From Ruminococcaceae bacterium UBA7217 (lineage in GTDB: Bacteria > Bacillota > Clostridia > Oscillospirales > Acutalibacteraceae): a DNA stretch of 22,482 nucleotides. Of the stretch, positions 8,648 through 15,985 are shown in pieces (within the stretch, counting starts at the first letter, position 1; each line of letters opens with the position of its first letter). Location of the stretch: contig DKTZ01000009.1 of the NCBI GenBank assembly GCA_002490425.1, forward strand, positions 1 through 22,482, read 5' to 3'. The translations under genes were made by a program, and so were the position numbers. The notes beneath the pieces were generated by a model. The model worked only from the letters and a program-made list of their open reading frames with translations. It had not been told where the DNA came from and searched no databases.

Positions 8648-8768
8648 AATAAAATCACATAGCCTTTCCTTTTAGTGTTATATTTTTTTGAATGTAAATA
8701 TTGCTATCTGATGCAAAATTTCAAAGTTATTATTTGTAATTGATTTTGAATTATTTCGGATTTATTAT

Positions 8769-10001
8769 TTAAATGCTGATTCCCGCAAGGTAACCTGTGG
8801 AAAAAGCGATTGTTAAATTAAATCCGCCCGTGTAGCCGTCAACATCAATTACTTCGCCTATAAAATAAAGGTCTTGAATTTTCTTTGACATCATATTTTT
8901 AGGGTCAATATCTTTAACGCTGACACCACCTGATGTAACAATTGCTTCATCAATCGGGCAAAAGTCCTTGACGGTTAAGGTTAAATCCTTAAGAGTATGC
9001 AAAAGCTGTTGTCTTGCCGTTTTTGTAATATTACCGCATTTTTCCGAGCCTGCAAGACCACTCTTTTTAAGAATTACACCGATAAGCGATGACGGAACAA
9101 GCGTTAATACAGCAGATTTTACTGCTTTTGCGCCGTTTTCGGAAAGCTCTCTTATAAGCCTTGCCTCAAGCTTTTCTTCGGAAAGCGCAGGCTTTAGGTC
9201 AATGTGAAGAATGTATCTGCCGTTTTCCATATTTCTAAGGTGGGCACTGCCCGAAAGAACCATCGGTCCCGAAACGCCCACATGGGTTATTAGCATTTCG
9301 CCGAAGTCACTGTAAACCATTTTTGATTTAACTGTGTCCTCAATCTTTAAAGCAACATTTTTAAGTGAAAGACCTGCCGCTCTCTCGCACCAACCCTCTT
9401 GGCATTTCAGACCGACTAAAGACGGACGAAGAGGTGTTACAGTATGCCCTGTTTTCTCTGCAAATTTATAGCCGTCACCCGTTGAGCCTGTAAGCGGATA
9501 AGAAAGTCCGCCTGTTGCAACAACCACTGCATCGGCATAATATGAACTGCCGTTTTCGGCTGTAACTCCTACAGCCTTTCCGTTCTCTGTTATTATATCT
9601 TTAACAGCCGAGTTAATAATGTTAACTCCTGTACTGTCGACATATCTTTTAAGCGCGTCAACAATATCCACAGCTTTGTCGCTTTCAGGGAAAACACGGT
9701 TTCCACGCTCAATTTTTAACTGCACGCCCATATCCTCAAAAAATGTCATAATATCGCAGGGCATACACTTACCGAATGCACTGTAAAGGAATTTTCCGTT
9801 TTCGGGAATATTTTCAAGCAATTCACTGACGCTTATGCAATAATTTGTCACATTGCACCTGCCCTTGCCTGTTATCATAAGTTTTCTGCCCACACGGCTG
9901 TTTTTTTCAAAAAGAGTGACAACGTGTCCTCTTTCGGCACATTTGCCTGCGCACATAAGTCCTGCGGCGCCTGCGCCGACTACAATTACTTTTTTACTCA
10001 T
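8769..10001 (-). CDS. BaiN/HI0933-type FAD-dependent oxidoreductase (YhiN family)
   Basis: A 410-residue flavoprotein with an N-terminal dinucleotide-binding motif GAGAAG (10-15, within VVGAGAAGLMC), the family signature GRKLMITGKGRCNVTN (38-53), and the C-terminal block GEVIDVDGYTGGFNLTIAFS that completes the FAD site. These place it in the HI0933/YhiN family. One member, BaiN of Clostridium scindens, acts in bile acid 7-dehydroxylation, but most members are of unknown substrate, and none of the other bai genes is here, so a bile acid role is not supported. It starts 8 nt after the stop of the RpiR-type regulator with no clear Shine-Dalgarno, which suggests translational coupling. Confidence 0.88.
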   Translation of the reverse strand: MSKKVIVVGAGAAGLMCAGKCAERGHVVTLFEKNSRVGRKLMITGKGRCNVTNYCISVSELLENIPENGKFLYSAFGKCMPCDIMTFFEDMGVQLKIERGNRVFPESDKAVDIVDALKRYVDSTGVNIINSAVKDIITENGKAVGVTAENGSSYYADAVVVATGGLSYPLTGSTGDGYKFAEKTGHTVTPLRPSLVGLKCQEGWCERAAGLSLKNVALKIEDTVKSKMVYSDFGEMLITHVGVSGPMVLSGSAHLRNMENGRYILHIDLKPALSEEKLEARLIRELSENGAKAVKSAVLTLVPSSLIGVILKKSGLAGSEKCGNITKTARQQLLHTLKDLTLTVKDFCPIDEAIVTSGGVSVKDIDPKNMMSKKIQDLYFIGEVIDVDGYTGGFNLTIAFSTGYLAGISI

Positions 10002-10009
10002 AAGTTACA

Positions 10010-10864
10010 TTACATATCATAGACCTGATATTCGTCCCAAATATGCTCCAATTCGTTAAAATTATTATAAGCTTCTTCACGCCGCGAAAACGTAACAGCC
10101 GCCACCAATGCATTAATAAGGCTTAATGGCGCAACAAGTGAGTCAACAACCGACACAATACTGCTTCTGGCAACAAGTAAAATATCGGCAAGTTTTGCTA
10201 TCGGCGACTCGTCTGAATCTGTTATTGCAACTGTTTTTGCACCTCTGTCACTCGCAAAACGAAGAGCGTTAATTGTTTGATTTGAATACCGCGGAAAGCT
10301 CAATGCAATGCAAATATCCTCTTTACCTATTCTGAACATTTGCTCGAACATTTCGCCCTCGCTTGTTGTTTCAACCAAAACAACATTTTCAAAAACGGGA
10401 TTAAGATAAAAATACATAAATCTTGCAAGAGCAGAGGAACTCCTTGCGCCGAGAATATAAATTCTTTTGGCATTGTTTATTTCGGAAACCGCTTTGTTGA
10501 AATCAATCTGAGAAACATTCTCTATTGTGTCCCTGATAAGGCCTATATCGGCATTCATAAGCTTTATTACAGCGTTTTCATCCGCTACAAGGCTGTCCGA
10601 GACCTCCATCCTTTGGACGGAAGTAAGCTTTGATTTGACCATTCTCTGAAGCTCTTTTTGAAGCTCAGGATAACCCTTAAACCCCATAATATTGGCAAAT
10701 CTTACGACAGTTGATTCACTTAAGCCAACTTTTTCGCCCAATTTTGACGCTGTCATAAATGCCGCTTTATCATAATTTTCCGCTATAAATTTTAAAAGAG
10801 TTTTATGCCCTTTTGAAAGCTTCAAATCAGAAACATCGGTTTTTGCAAAAATAAAATTCTTCAA
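10010..10864 (-). CDS. RpiR/MurR-family transcriptional regulator
   Basis: A 284-residue regulator with an N-terminal RpiR-type helix-turn-helix (about 1-77; recognition region near SESTVVRFANIMGFKGYPEL) and a C-terminal SIS domain (about 121-260; GARSSSALA at 139-147) that in this family senses phosphosugars. The start is TTG at 10864, supported by GGAG 7 nt upstream; no ATG lies near in frame. It is the first gene of the minus-strand cluster ending in ispH-rpsA and has a good promoter upstream. The sugar ligand and target genes cannot be read from sequence, and no sugar catabolic gene is adjacent, which is unusual for the family. A short inverted repeat upstream could be its own operator. 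Confidence 0.9.
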   Translation of the reverse strand: MKNFIFAKTDVSDLKLSKGHKTLLKFIAENYDKAAFMTASKLGEKVGLSESTVVRFANIMGFKGYPELQKELQRMVKSKLTSVQRMEVSDSLVADENAVIKLMNADIGLIRDTIENVSQIDFNKAVSEINNAKRIYILGARSSSALARFMYFYLNPVFENVVLVETTSEGEMFEQMFRIGKEDICIALSFPRYSNQTINALRFASDRGAKTVAITDSDESPIAKLADILLVARSSIVSVVDSLVAPLSLINALVAAVTFSRREEAYNNFNELEHIWDEYQVYDM

Positions 10865-10893
10865 ATAAACATCTCCGTAAAAATACTGCTATT

Positions 10894-10923
10894 ATAATAT
10901 AATTTTTACCATAAAAAAGTCAA
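10894..10923 (-). promoter_or_regulatory. Sigma-A-type promoter for the RpiR-type gene
   Basis: Minus-strand TTGACT (10918-10923) is followed after 16 nt by TATATT (10896-10901), or after 18 nt by TATTAT (10894-10899). The predicted transcript would begin about 20 nt before the GGAG of the TTG-initiated gene. Confidence 0.6.
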
Positions 10924-10926
10924 GCG

Positions 10927-10946
10927 TTTGCAAGAAATCCTGCAAA
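10927..10946. repeat. Inverted repeat upstream of the RpiR-type promoter
   Basis: TTTGCA (10927-10932) and TGCAAA (10941-10946) form a dyad with an 8-nt centre. It sits just upstream of the -35 box and immediately after the tmcAL stop. It has no T-run directly after it, so it is a better candidate operator than terminator. The arms are only 6 bp, so chance is possible. Confidence 0.35.
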
Positions 10947-10947
10947 T

Positions 10948-12138
10948 TTATTCAACGACTGCGGGACTGTCCGTCATCTCCGTGCCGCAGTTTCTGATTT
11001 TCGGCAGTGTCAGGTTATAAATATCGGTTGACGTACATTCAAGCTTATAGCTTTGGCTTGCGACATAACCTAAATTTGAAATATCGCTGTGTCTTACAGC
11101 AATGGGAAGTGTTGCTGTTTTTACGGCATCATGCAAAAGACGTCTGCCGTTTTCTGAAAATCCTAAAATATGAATATACGGCATACCGCACGCAATATGC
11201 GGTTTTTTTATCCCTAAAAATGCACAAAGAACTATTCTGCGAATACGCGCGTGGGTGTATCGTTTAGTCTTTGCCCCGTCAAATACCTCTGAAAGTGTAT
11301 TTGCATTGCGGACAGATGCAAGTATTCGGTTTTCTATCCCCTCGGAAACATCGGGAACAATCTTAAAATCCTCTGCGGTTGCCTTGCGAAGAAATGCAAG
11401 TATTGCAACCTCAAGCTTGACGTAATCGGAAGGAATTTTTCCCTCTTCTGCGGCTTTTTGCAAAACCTCAAATGCTTTGTCGGGCATAAACTCACGGTAA
11501 TCTTCGCCGTTCCTCATTTTTTCACGGATAAGCATTGCCGAGGCAAAAGCTCCGTTGCACATTTTACTGTTATGAGATATGCTCTTTCGTGAAACAGCCT
11601 GAGGTTTGATTTTTGAGCGTAATAGATTCAGTGCGGAAATGTACTCTACTCCGAGAATGTCATTGGGACTCTTCAAAATATCAGCGATTTCGTCACCGAA
11701 TACGTTTCTGACTGCGTTTTCACGGGCGGCGGCAAAGGTTATGCCTGTTTGCATAAAGCTGTTAATCTCGTTTTGAACACTTTTATTTTCTATGGCTTTA
11801 GCGGCTTTTTTTAAGCTTTCGGTGTCGCCGCATTCACTGCCAAATGCAATTTTATCAACGCAGCCAAGTGAATCGAGCAGTTTTACTCCGCCTCTTGCAA
11901 AGGTTTGAGCGCCCGAAACAGAAAAAGCAACCGGAAGCTCAATAACCAAATCAGCACCGCAAAGAAGTGCGGCTTTCGCCCGTATGCGTTTGTCGGCAAT
12001 TGCACTTTCGCCTCGCTGAACAAAATTTCCGCTCATTACGCAAACTACCGTATCACCGTCTTTTTTTACTGAATCAATCAAATATTTATGACCGTTATGA
12101 AATGGATTAAATTCACAGATAATACCGATTACACTCAT
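10948..12138 (-). CDS. tmcAL: tRNA(Met) cytidine acetate ligase TmcAL
   Basis: Activates acetate with ATP and acetylates C34 of the elongator tRNA-Met anticodon (ac4C34), as shown for Bacillus subtilis TmcAL (formerly YlbM). The 396-residue protein has the nucleotidyltransferase HIGH-like motif HNGH (14-17, in EFNPFHNGH), VMSGNFVQRGE (about 34-44) and GADLVIELP (61-69), all typical of the family. I chose the ATG at 12138 because AGAGGA lies 9 nt upstream and the Rossmann strand starts at residue 2; ten further codons are open upstream. It overlaps the DNA glycosylase stop by 4 bp (ATGA) and is probably translated with it. No clear terminator follows. Confidence 0.94.
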   Translation of the reverse strand: MSVIGIICEFNPFHNGHKYLIDSVKKDGDTVVCVMSGNFVQRGESAIADKRIRAKAALLCGADLVIELPVAFSVSGAQTFARGGVKLLDSLGCVDKIAFGSECGDTESLKKAAKAIENKSVQNEINSFMQTGITFAAARENAVRNVFGDEIADILKSPNDILGVEYISALNLLRSKIKPQAVSRKSISHNSKMCNGAFASAMLIREKMRNGEDYREFMPDKAFEVLQKAAEEGKIPSDYVKLEVAILAFLRKATAEDFKIVPDVSEGIENRILASVRNANTLSEVFDGAKTKRYTHARIRRIVLCAFLGIKKPHIACGMPYIHILGFSENGRRLLHDAVKTATLPIAVRHSDISNLGYVASQSYKLECTSTDIYNLTLPKIRNCGTEMTDSPAVVE

Positions 12139-12635
12139 TTTTCCAAATCCTCTTTTATGATTTTCCAAGCTTTTATAAGCCGTTCTTTACTGAAAGTCGC
12201 ATTTGCAGGACTTGTTGACGGCAATGCCGTTATTTCCTTGCCTGTTTGCTTCAATAAATATTTGTTATACAGCTTTTCGGCTGTTTTGCCGTTTGCATAA
12301 ACCGTTTTTATATCGGCATTTTCAAAAATTACGCTCAAATCATTGGGTACTACATTTTTGATTGACGTATCGGCTGAATTTGATATTTCACAAGAGCCTA
12401 CAACATCCCAAATCGCTATATTATTTTCTAAAAGCATCTGCCTTTTTTCAGGGATTGATTTCGGTATTTCCGTTCCCAGTATTTCAGCTAAAACAGACCA
12501 AAATCTGTTTTGGGGATGACCGTAATAAAAGTTATTTTCCCGTGATTTCACGGAGGGAAAAGTTCCCAAAATTAAAATTTTTGAATTACCGTCAAAAATC
12601 GGCTCGAATGTATGCGACTGAAATTCACGTTCCAT
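12135..12635 (-). CDS. DNA-deoxyinosine (hypoxanthine) glycosylase, UDG superfamily
   Basis: Predicted to excise deaminated bases, chiefly hypoxanthine, from DNA to start base excision repair. The 166-residue protein has the UDG-fold signatures LGTFPS (23-28), YYGHPQNRFW (37-46) and LPSTSPAN (128-135), which together fit the family 6 HDG-like group better than Mug/TDG. I chose the ATG at 12635 because GGGAG lies close upstream and the beta strand leading to LGTFPS follows; 17 more codons are open upstream. It is first in a two-gene unit with tmcAL. Exact base preference is inferred from family resemblance only. Confidence 0.85.
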   Translation of the reverse strand: MEREFQSHTFEPIFDGNSKILILGTFPSVKSRENNFYYGHPQNRFWSVLAEILGTEIPKSIPEKRQMLLENNIAIWDVVGSCEISNSADTSIKNVVPNDLSVIFENADIKTVYANGKTAEKLYNKYLLKQTGKEITALPSTSPANATFSKERLIKAWKIIKEDLEK

Positions 12636-12661
12636 TACTGCTCTCCCGAAAAGAAATGCGT

Positions 12662-12765
12662 TTAAGTTGAGGAGAGCCAAACACAATATGCAAAAAACTT
12701 GTTTTGCGGTTTCAGCGGAAAGAGGGCATTTTAAACCATATCAAGTTCGACTTTTCTCAACTTAA
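12662..12765. repeat. Widely spaced 10-bp inverted repeat in the divergent ackA/glycosylase intergenic region
   Basis: TTAAGTTGAG (12662-12671) and CTCAACTTAA (12756-12765) are exact reverse complements 84 bp apart. Similarity extends further: TTAAGTTGAGGAGAG against TTAAGTTGAGAAAAG on the other strand, 13 of 15 identical. One copy ends just upstream of the ackA -35 box, the other lies in the leader of the glycosylase gene. This could be a paired regulator site. The rest of the 206-bp gap holds the ackA promoter and leader. Confidence 0.45.
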
Positions 12766-12768
12766 TAC

Positions 12769-12797
12769 TTGAAAATCTCTGATATAAAGTATATAAT
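12769..12797 (+). promoter_or_regulatory. Sigma-A promoter of ackA
   Basis: TTGAAA (12769-12774), a 17-nt spacer and TATAAT (12792-12797) make a near-consensus promoter, with a predicted start near 12804. The leader is about 38 nt and carries GGAGG (12831-12835) six nt before the ackA ATG. Confidence 0.85.
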
Positions 12798-12841
12798 ATT
12801 ATCGTTTAAATTTCAATACATATAAAAATCGGAGGATAATT

Positions 12842-14041
12842 ATGAAAGTACTCGTTATTAACGCAGGCAGTTCTTCACTTAAATATCAGTTAATTGATAT
12901 GGAAAATGAAAATTTGCTTGCAAAGGGAATCTGCGAACAAATCGGCGATGACAACGCAAAATTCACACACAAGGTACCTGCCGACGAATCAAAAAACATT
13001 AAAGAGGCTCATCCGCTCAAGGACCACGGCGAAGCTATTCAGTTAGTTCTTGACACTCTTGTTGATGAAAAACACGGCGTTATTAAATCAATGGACGAAA
13101 TCGGCGCAGTCGGTCACAGAGTTCTTCACGGTGCTGAAAAGTTCTCTTCATCAGTTCTTGTTACCGAGGAGATGAAGGAAGCAGTAAAAGAATGCTTTAA
13201 ATTCGGTCCTCTTCATAACCCCGCTAACCTTAAAGGCATTGAGGCTTGCGAAAAAATTATGGACGTGCCTCAGGTTGCTGTTTTTGACACAGGCTTCCAC
13301 CAGACAATGCCCGACTATGCATATATGTATGCTCTTCCATATGAATATTACGAACAGGACGGCATAAGAAAATACGGCTTCCACGGCACATCTCACAGAT
13401 ACGTTTCAGGCAGATGCATAGAACTTCTCGGCGGAAAAGCAGAGGGTACAAAAATTGTCACCTGTCACCTCGGCAACGGCTCGTCAATCTCAGCAATTAT
13501 GGACGGCAAGTGCTATGACACAACAATGGGTCTTACCCCTCTTGAGGGTATTATGATGGGTACACGCTGCGGTTCAATTGACCCTGCGATTATCCCTGTT
13601 CTTATGAAGTCACATCACCTTTCACCCGATCAAATGGATGAAATTATGAATAAAAAAAGCGGTATGCTCGGCATTGCAGGCACAAGCGACAACAGAACAA
13701 TCGAAGAAAGAGCTAAACAAGGCGACGCAAGAGCCAAGCTTGTTGAATCTATGCTTTGCCACCAGCTTGTTAAGGACATAGGTGCTTTTGCGGCGGCTAT
13801 GGGCGGAATTGACGCTGTTGTATTCACAGGCGGTATCGGCGAAAACAATCCTCAGTACAGAACAAGAGTTGCTGAAAAGCTCAAATTCCTCGGTACTGAT
13901 ATTGACGAGGAAAAGAACCACATCAGAGGCGAAGAGGTTGAAATCTCAGTTCCCGGCTCAAAGGTTCGTATGTTTGTTATCCCGACAAACGAAGAGCTTG
14001 TTATTGCAAGGGATACAATGGAGATTGTAAATTCACTTTAA
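12842..14041 (+). CDS. ackA: Acetate kinase
   Basis: Interconverts acetyl phosphate + ADP and acetate + ATP, the energy-yielding last step of fermentation to acetate. The 399-residue length is normal. Seen are the phosphate-binding start NAGSSSLKYQ (7-16), GHRVLHGAEKF (91-101), Asp149 in VFDTGFH, HGTSH (181-185), HLGNGSS, and GIGENN near the C-terminus, which cover the known active-site elements. A strong promoter and GGAGG suggest high expression, and codon use looks more biased than in its neighbours. Phosphotransacetylase (pta), the usual partner, is not adjacent. The gene ends at a bidirectional terminator. Confidence 0.98.
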   Translation: MKVLVINAGSSSLKYQLIDMENENLLAKGICEQIGDDNAKFTHKVPADESKNIKEAHPLKDHGEAIQLVLDTLVDEKHGVIKSMDEIGAVGHRVLHGAEKFSSSVLVTEEMKEAVKECFKFGPLHNPANLKGIEACEKIMDVPQVAVFDTGFHQTMPDYAYMYALPYEYYEQDGIRKYGFHGTSHRYVSGRCIELLGGKAEGTKIVTCHLGNGSSISAIMDGKCYDTTMGLTPLEGIMMGTRCGSIDPAIIPVLMKSHHLSPDQMDEIMNKKSGMLGIAGTSDNRTIEERAKQGDARAKLVESMLCHQLVKDIGAFAAAMGGIDAVVFTGGIGENNPQYRTRVAEKLKFLGTDIDEEKNHIRGEEVEISVPGSKVRMFVIPTNEELVIARDTMEIVNSL

Positions 14042-14060
14042 TATTCAAATAAAAGTAAAG

Positions 14061-14096
14061 CTCCGACAGTGGATTCAAAAACTGTCGGAGTTTTTT
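14061..14096. terminator. Bidirectional terminator shared by ackA and the GNAT operon
   Basis: CTCCGACAGT (14061-14070) and ACTGTCGGAG (14081-14090) are perfect 10-bp arms with a 10-nt loop, followed by TTTTTT on the plus strand. On the minus strand CTTTACTTTTATT follows. The last codons of the GNAT gene are encoded in the right arm and its TGA lies in the loop, so the hairpin terminates both transcripts in little space. Confidence 0.9.
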
Positions 14097-14515
14097 ATAT
14101 CTTTCATAAATCTGATTTGCTGTTTTTCGTCACCGTAGCCTAAATTGCGGTAGAAAGAGTGAGCGTCTTTACGGCTCAAACCAGAATTAAGCCTTATTTT
14201 ATCTATACCTTTTTGTTTCGCCCATTCTTCTGCTGAATTCATAAGCTCTCTGCCGAAGCCATTTCTGCGGTATTCTGAGGACACGACAAGTCCCTGAATA
14301 TTAACGAGAGATTCAAAATAGAGAGTGTTATAAATCTCGCAGTGGACAAATCCGACCGTTTTTTCATCGACAACAGCAACAAAAACTGCTTCACGGTTAC
14401 TGTCAAGATTTTCTATTCTGCTTTTCACAAGCATTTCATCTGCGCCATAGCCCAAATCGTTTTTACATATTTTTGCAATATCTTTATAATCCGAGATTTT
14501 AACCTTTCTAATCAT
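14075..14515 (-). CDS. GNAT-family N-acetyltransferase
   Basis: A 146-residue single-domain acetyl-CoA-dependent acetyltransferase. Motif A is seen as RRNGFG (83-88) after the strand NIQGLVVSSEY, and the C-terminal FYRNLGY is typical of motif B. The substrate cannot be deduced. It lies 56 bp after folA and is the last gene of the minus-strand run that starts with the glycerophosphodiesterase. AAGG upstream of the ATG is a modest ribosome binding site. Its C-terminal residues (NSDSF) are encoded within the shared terminator. Confidence 0.85.
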   Translation of the reverse strand: MIRKVKISDYKDIAKICKNDLGYGADEMLVKSRIENLDSNREAVFVAVVDEKTVGFVHCEIYNTLYFESLVNIQGLVVSSEYRRNGFGRELMNSAEEWAKQKGIDKIRLNSGLSRKDAHSFYRNLGYGDEKQQIRFMKDIKNSDSF

Positions 14516-14571
14516 TTGTTATTACCTTATCAATAAAAATATAACAATACAAAAATTCGCACTGTTACATA

Positions 14572-15048
14572 TTATTTTTTTGCGTAAAGTATATGAGAAA
14601 AATGTATTCCGTCAACTGTGAAATTTGTCAGCTTTTCTGCTGCATAAAGCGATTTATCAAATTCAGGGAAAAATGTGTCCGCCTCGTTACACTCGCTGTC
14701 AATTTCAGTTAAATAAAGCTTATCGGCATACTTTAAAAATTCATTGTAAATCCTTCCGCCGCCTATAATGAATACGTTTTCATTTTTCGCCGTTTTCAGT
14801 GCTTCCTGAACGCCCGTCACAACCTGTGCACCGTCTGCAACATAATCGGAATTTGTTGTAATAACAATATTCTGCCTGTTCGGCAGTGCGTGCGGCAACG
14901 ATTCAAAGGTTTTTCTGCCCATAATAACTGTGTTACCTGTTGTAGTTTCACGGAAGAATTTCATATCTTCTTTAAAGTGCCATATTAAATCGTTATTCTT
15001 TCCAAGCTCTCGGTTTTTTCCGACAGCGGCTATCATTGAAATTGTCAT
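14572..15048 (-). CDS. folA: Dihydrofolate reductase
   Basis: Reduces dihydrofolate to tetrahydrofolate with NADPH, regenerating the cofactor oxidised by the adjacent ThyA. The 158-residue length is usual. The N-terminal strand MISxxAAVGKN-like TISMIAAVGKNRELG, the active-site acid Glu27 in LIWHFKEDMKFF, GRKTFESLP (44-52) and the NADPH-binding IIGGGRIY (94-101) are all present. The usual Pro of the LPWxxPxD region is Ile here. AAGGAG lies 7 nt before the ATG and abuts the thyA stop (12-bp gap), so the pair is co-translated. Confidence 0.96.
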   Translation of the reverse strand: MTISMIAAVGKNRELGKNNDLIWHFKEDMKFFRETTTGNTVIMGRKTFESLPHALPNRQNIVITTNSDYVADGAQVVTGVQEALKTAKNENVFIIGGGRIYNEFLKYADKLYLTEIDSECNEADTFFPEFDKSLYAAEKLTNFTVDGIHFSHILYAKK

Positions 15049-15060
15049 ATTTTTCTCCTT

Positions 15061-15963
15061 TTACTGCGCAATCGGAAAAGAAATTTTACCCATATGCTTA
15101 TAGTCAATAAGCTTTATATCCTTACAATCCTTTGAATTGTCAAATTTAAAGAAATCGTCAATTTCGGGATTAAGCCAAAGCTTCGGAGCGGGAATATCCT
15201 CATTTTCATCCTGACGTTTAATCTGTTCTTTTATTCCCTCAACCTGATTTACATAAATATGAGCATCCTTTATGCTCCAGTCAAGAGTTCCGGGCTTTAA
15301 GCCGCTTGTCTTTGCCAGCATACAAAGAAGAGCCGCATACTGAGTTACATTAAAAGGAAGTCCTAACGGCACATCGCAGGAACGCTGATGCACCCAAGCA
15401 TTGAGCTTACCGTCGGTAACATCCCACTCGCTTGACCAAACACAGGACGGAAGAACGGCAGTGTCAAGATAGTCATTCTGCCAAAGTGTCATTATCATAC
15501 GCCTGTCCTCAGGGTGATTTTTGATTTTATCAATTAGATTTTGCGTCATTTGGAATTTGTTTACAATATATCCGTAAGCAGTACCTATTGTGTGGGCGAA
15601 TTCCTTGCCGAAATTCTTATGAACCTCGGTTTTTATAAGGTTTCCGTTTTCATCGGGGAGCATTTGAGTGGCGTTCCAAATACCGTTTTCATCTATTTCC
15701 CACTCATTCCAAATGTTTACGTTTCTCTCTTTAAGCCAGCGTACATCATTTGACTGTGCCTGATAAATCCACAGCATTTCAAGAATTGCCTGACGGATAA
15801 ACAACTGCTTTGTTGTTAAAACAGGAAATTCCTCAGACAAATCGAAATGAAAATGATGCGACGGAATTTTTATCGTATTTATTCCTGTTCTGTTTTCAAC
15901 CTCTGTCCCCTCGGACAGAATTTTCCTGCATAAATCAAGATAATCTTTATCCCACTTTGACAT
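15061..15963 (-). CDS. thyA: Thymidylate synthase ThyA, B. subtilis/phage phi3T-like type
   Basis: Methylates dUMP to dTMP with methylene-tetrahydrofolate. The catalytic nucleophile is Cys174 in LPSCVW, where the E. coli enzyme has Cys-His. QRSCDVPLGLPFN (193-205) and DAHIYVNQ (233-240) are the dUMP-binding segments. The usual GPVYGxQWR is replaced by GTAYGYIVNKF, and LLWIYQAQSNDV-like text precedes it (64-74). These variants resemble the divergent ThyA of B. subtilis and phage phi3T more than the E. coli/L. casei type. The 300-residue length includes an insert near 92-112. AGGTGG precedes the ATG. It sits 22 bp after the Na/Pi transporter and directly before folA. Confidence 0.95.
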   Translation of the reverse strand: MSKWDKDYLDLCRKILSEGTEVENRTGINTIKIPSHHFHFDLSEEFPVLTTKQLFIRQAILEMLWIYQAQSNDVRWLKERNVNIWNEWEIDENGIWNATQMLPDENGNLIKTEVHKNFGKEFAHTIGTAYGYIVNKFQMTQNLIDKIKNHPEDRRMIMTLWQNDYLDTAVLPSCVWSSEWDVTDGKLNAWVHQRSCDVPLGLPFNVTQYAALLCMLAKTSGLKPGTLDWSIKDAHIYVNQVEGIKEQIKRQDENEDIPAPKLWLNPEIDDFFKFDNSKDCKDIKLIDYKHMGKISFPIAQ

Positions 15964-15985
15964 AATACCACCTAAAATCTTTTAT

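Noticed and set aside
8648..8768. Riboswitch or clear promoter in the 121-bp gap before cmk
   Set aside because: The gap is AT-rich with weak -35/-10-like text (TTGAAA, 17 nt, ATATTT) and no aptamer-like structure; not convincing enough to annotate.
8769..10001. Bile acid dehydroxylation gene (baiN sensu stricto)
   Set aside because: Only the broad HI0933/YhiN family is supported, and no other bai genes are present.
13151..13921. Minus-strand open frames of 64-99 codons opposite ackA
   Set aside because: They are antisense to a conserved, strongly biased coding sequence and have no independent support.
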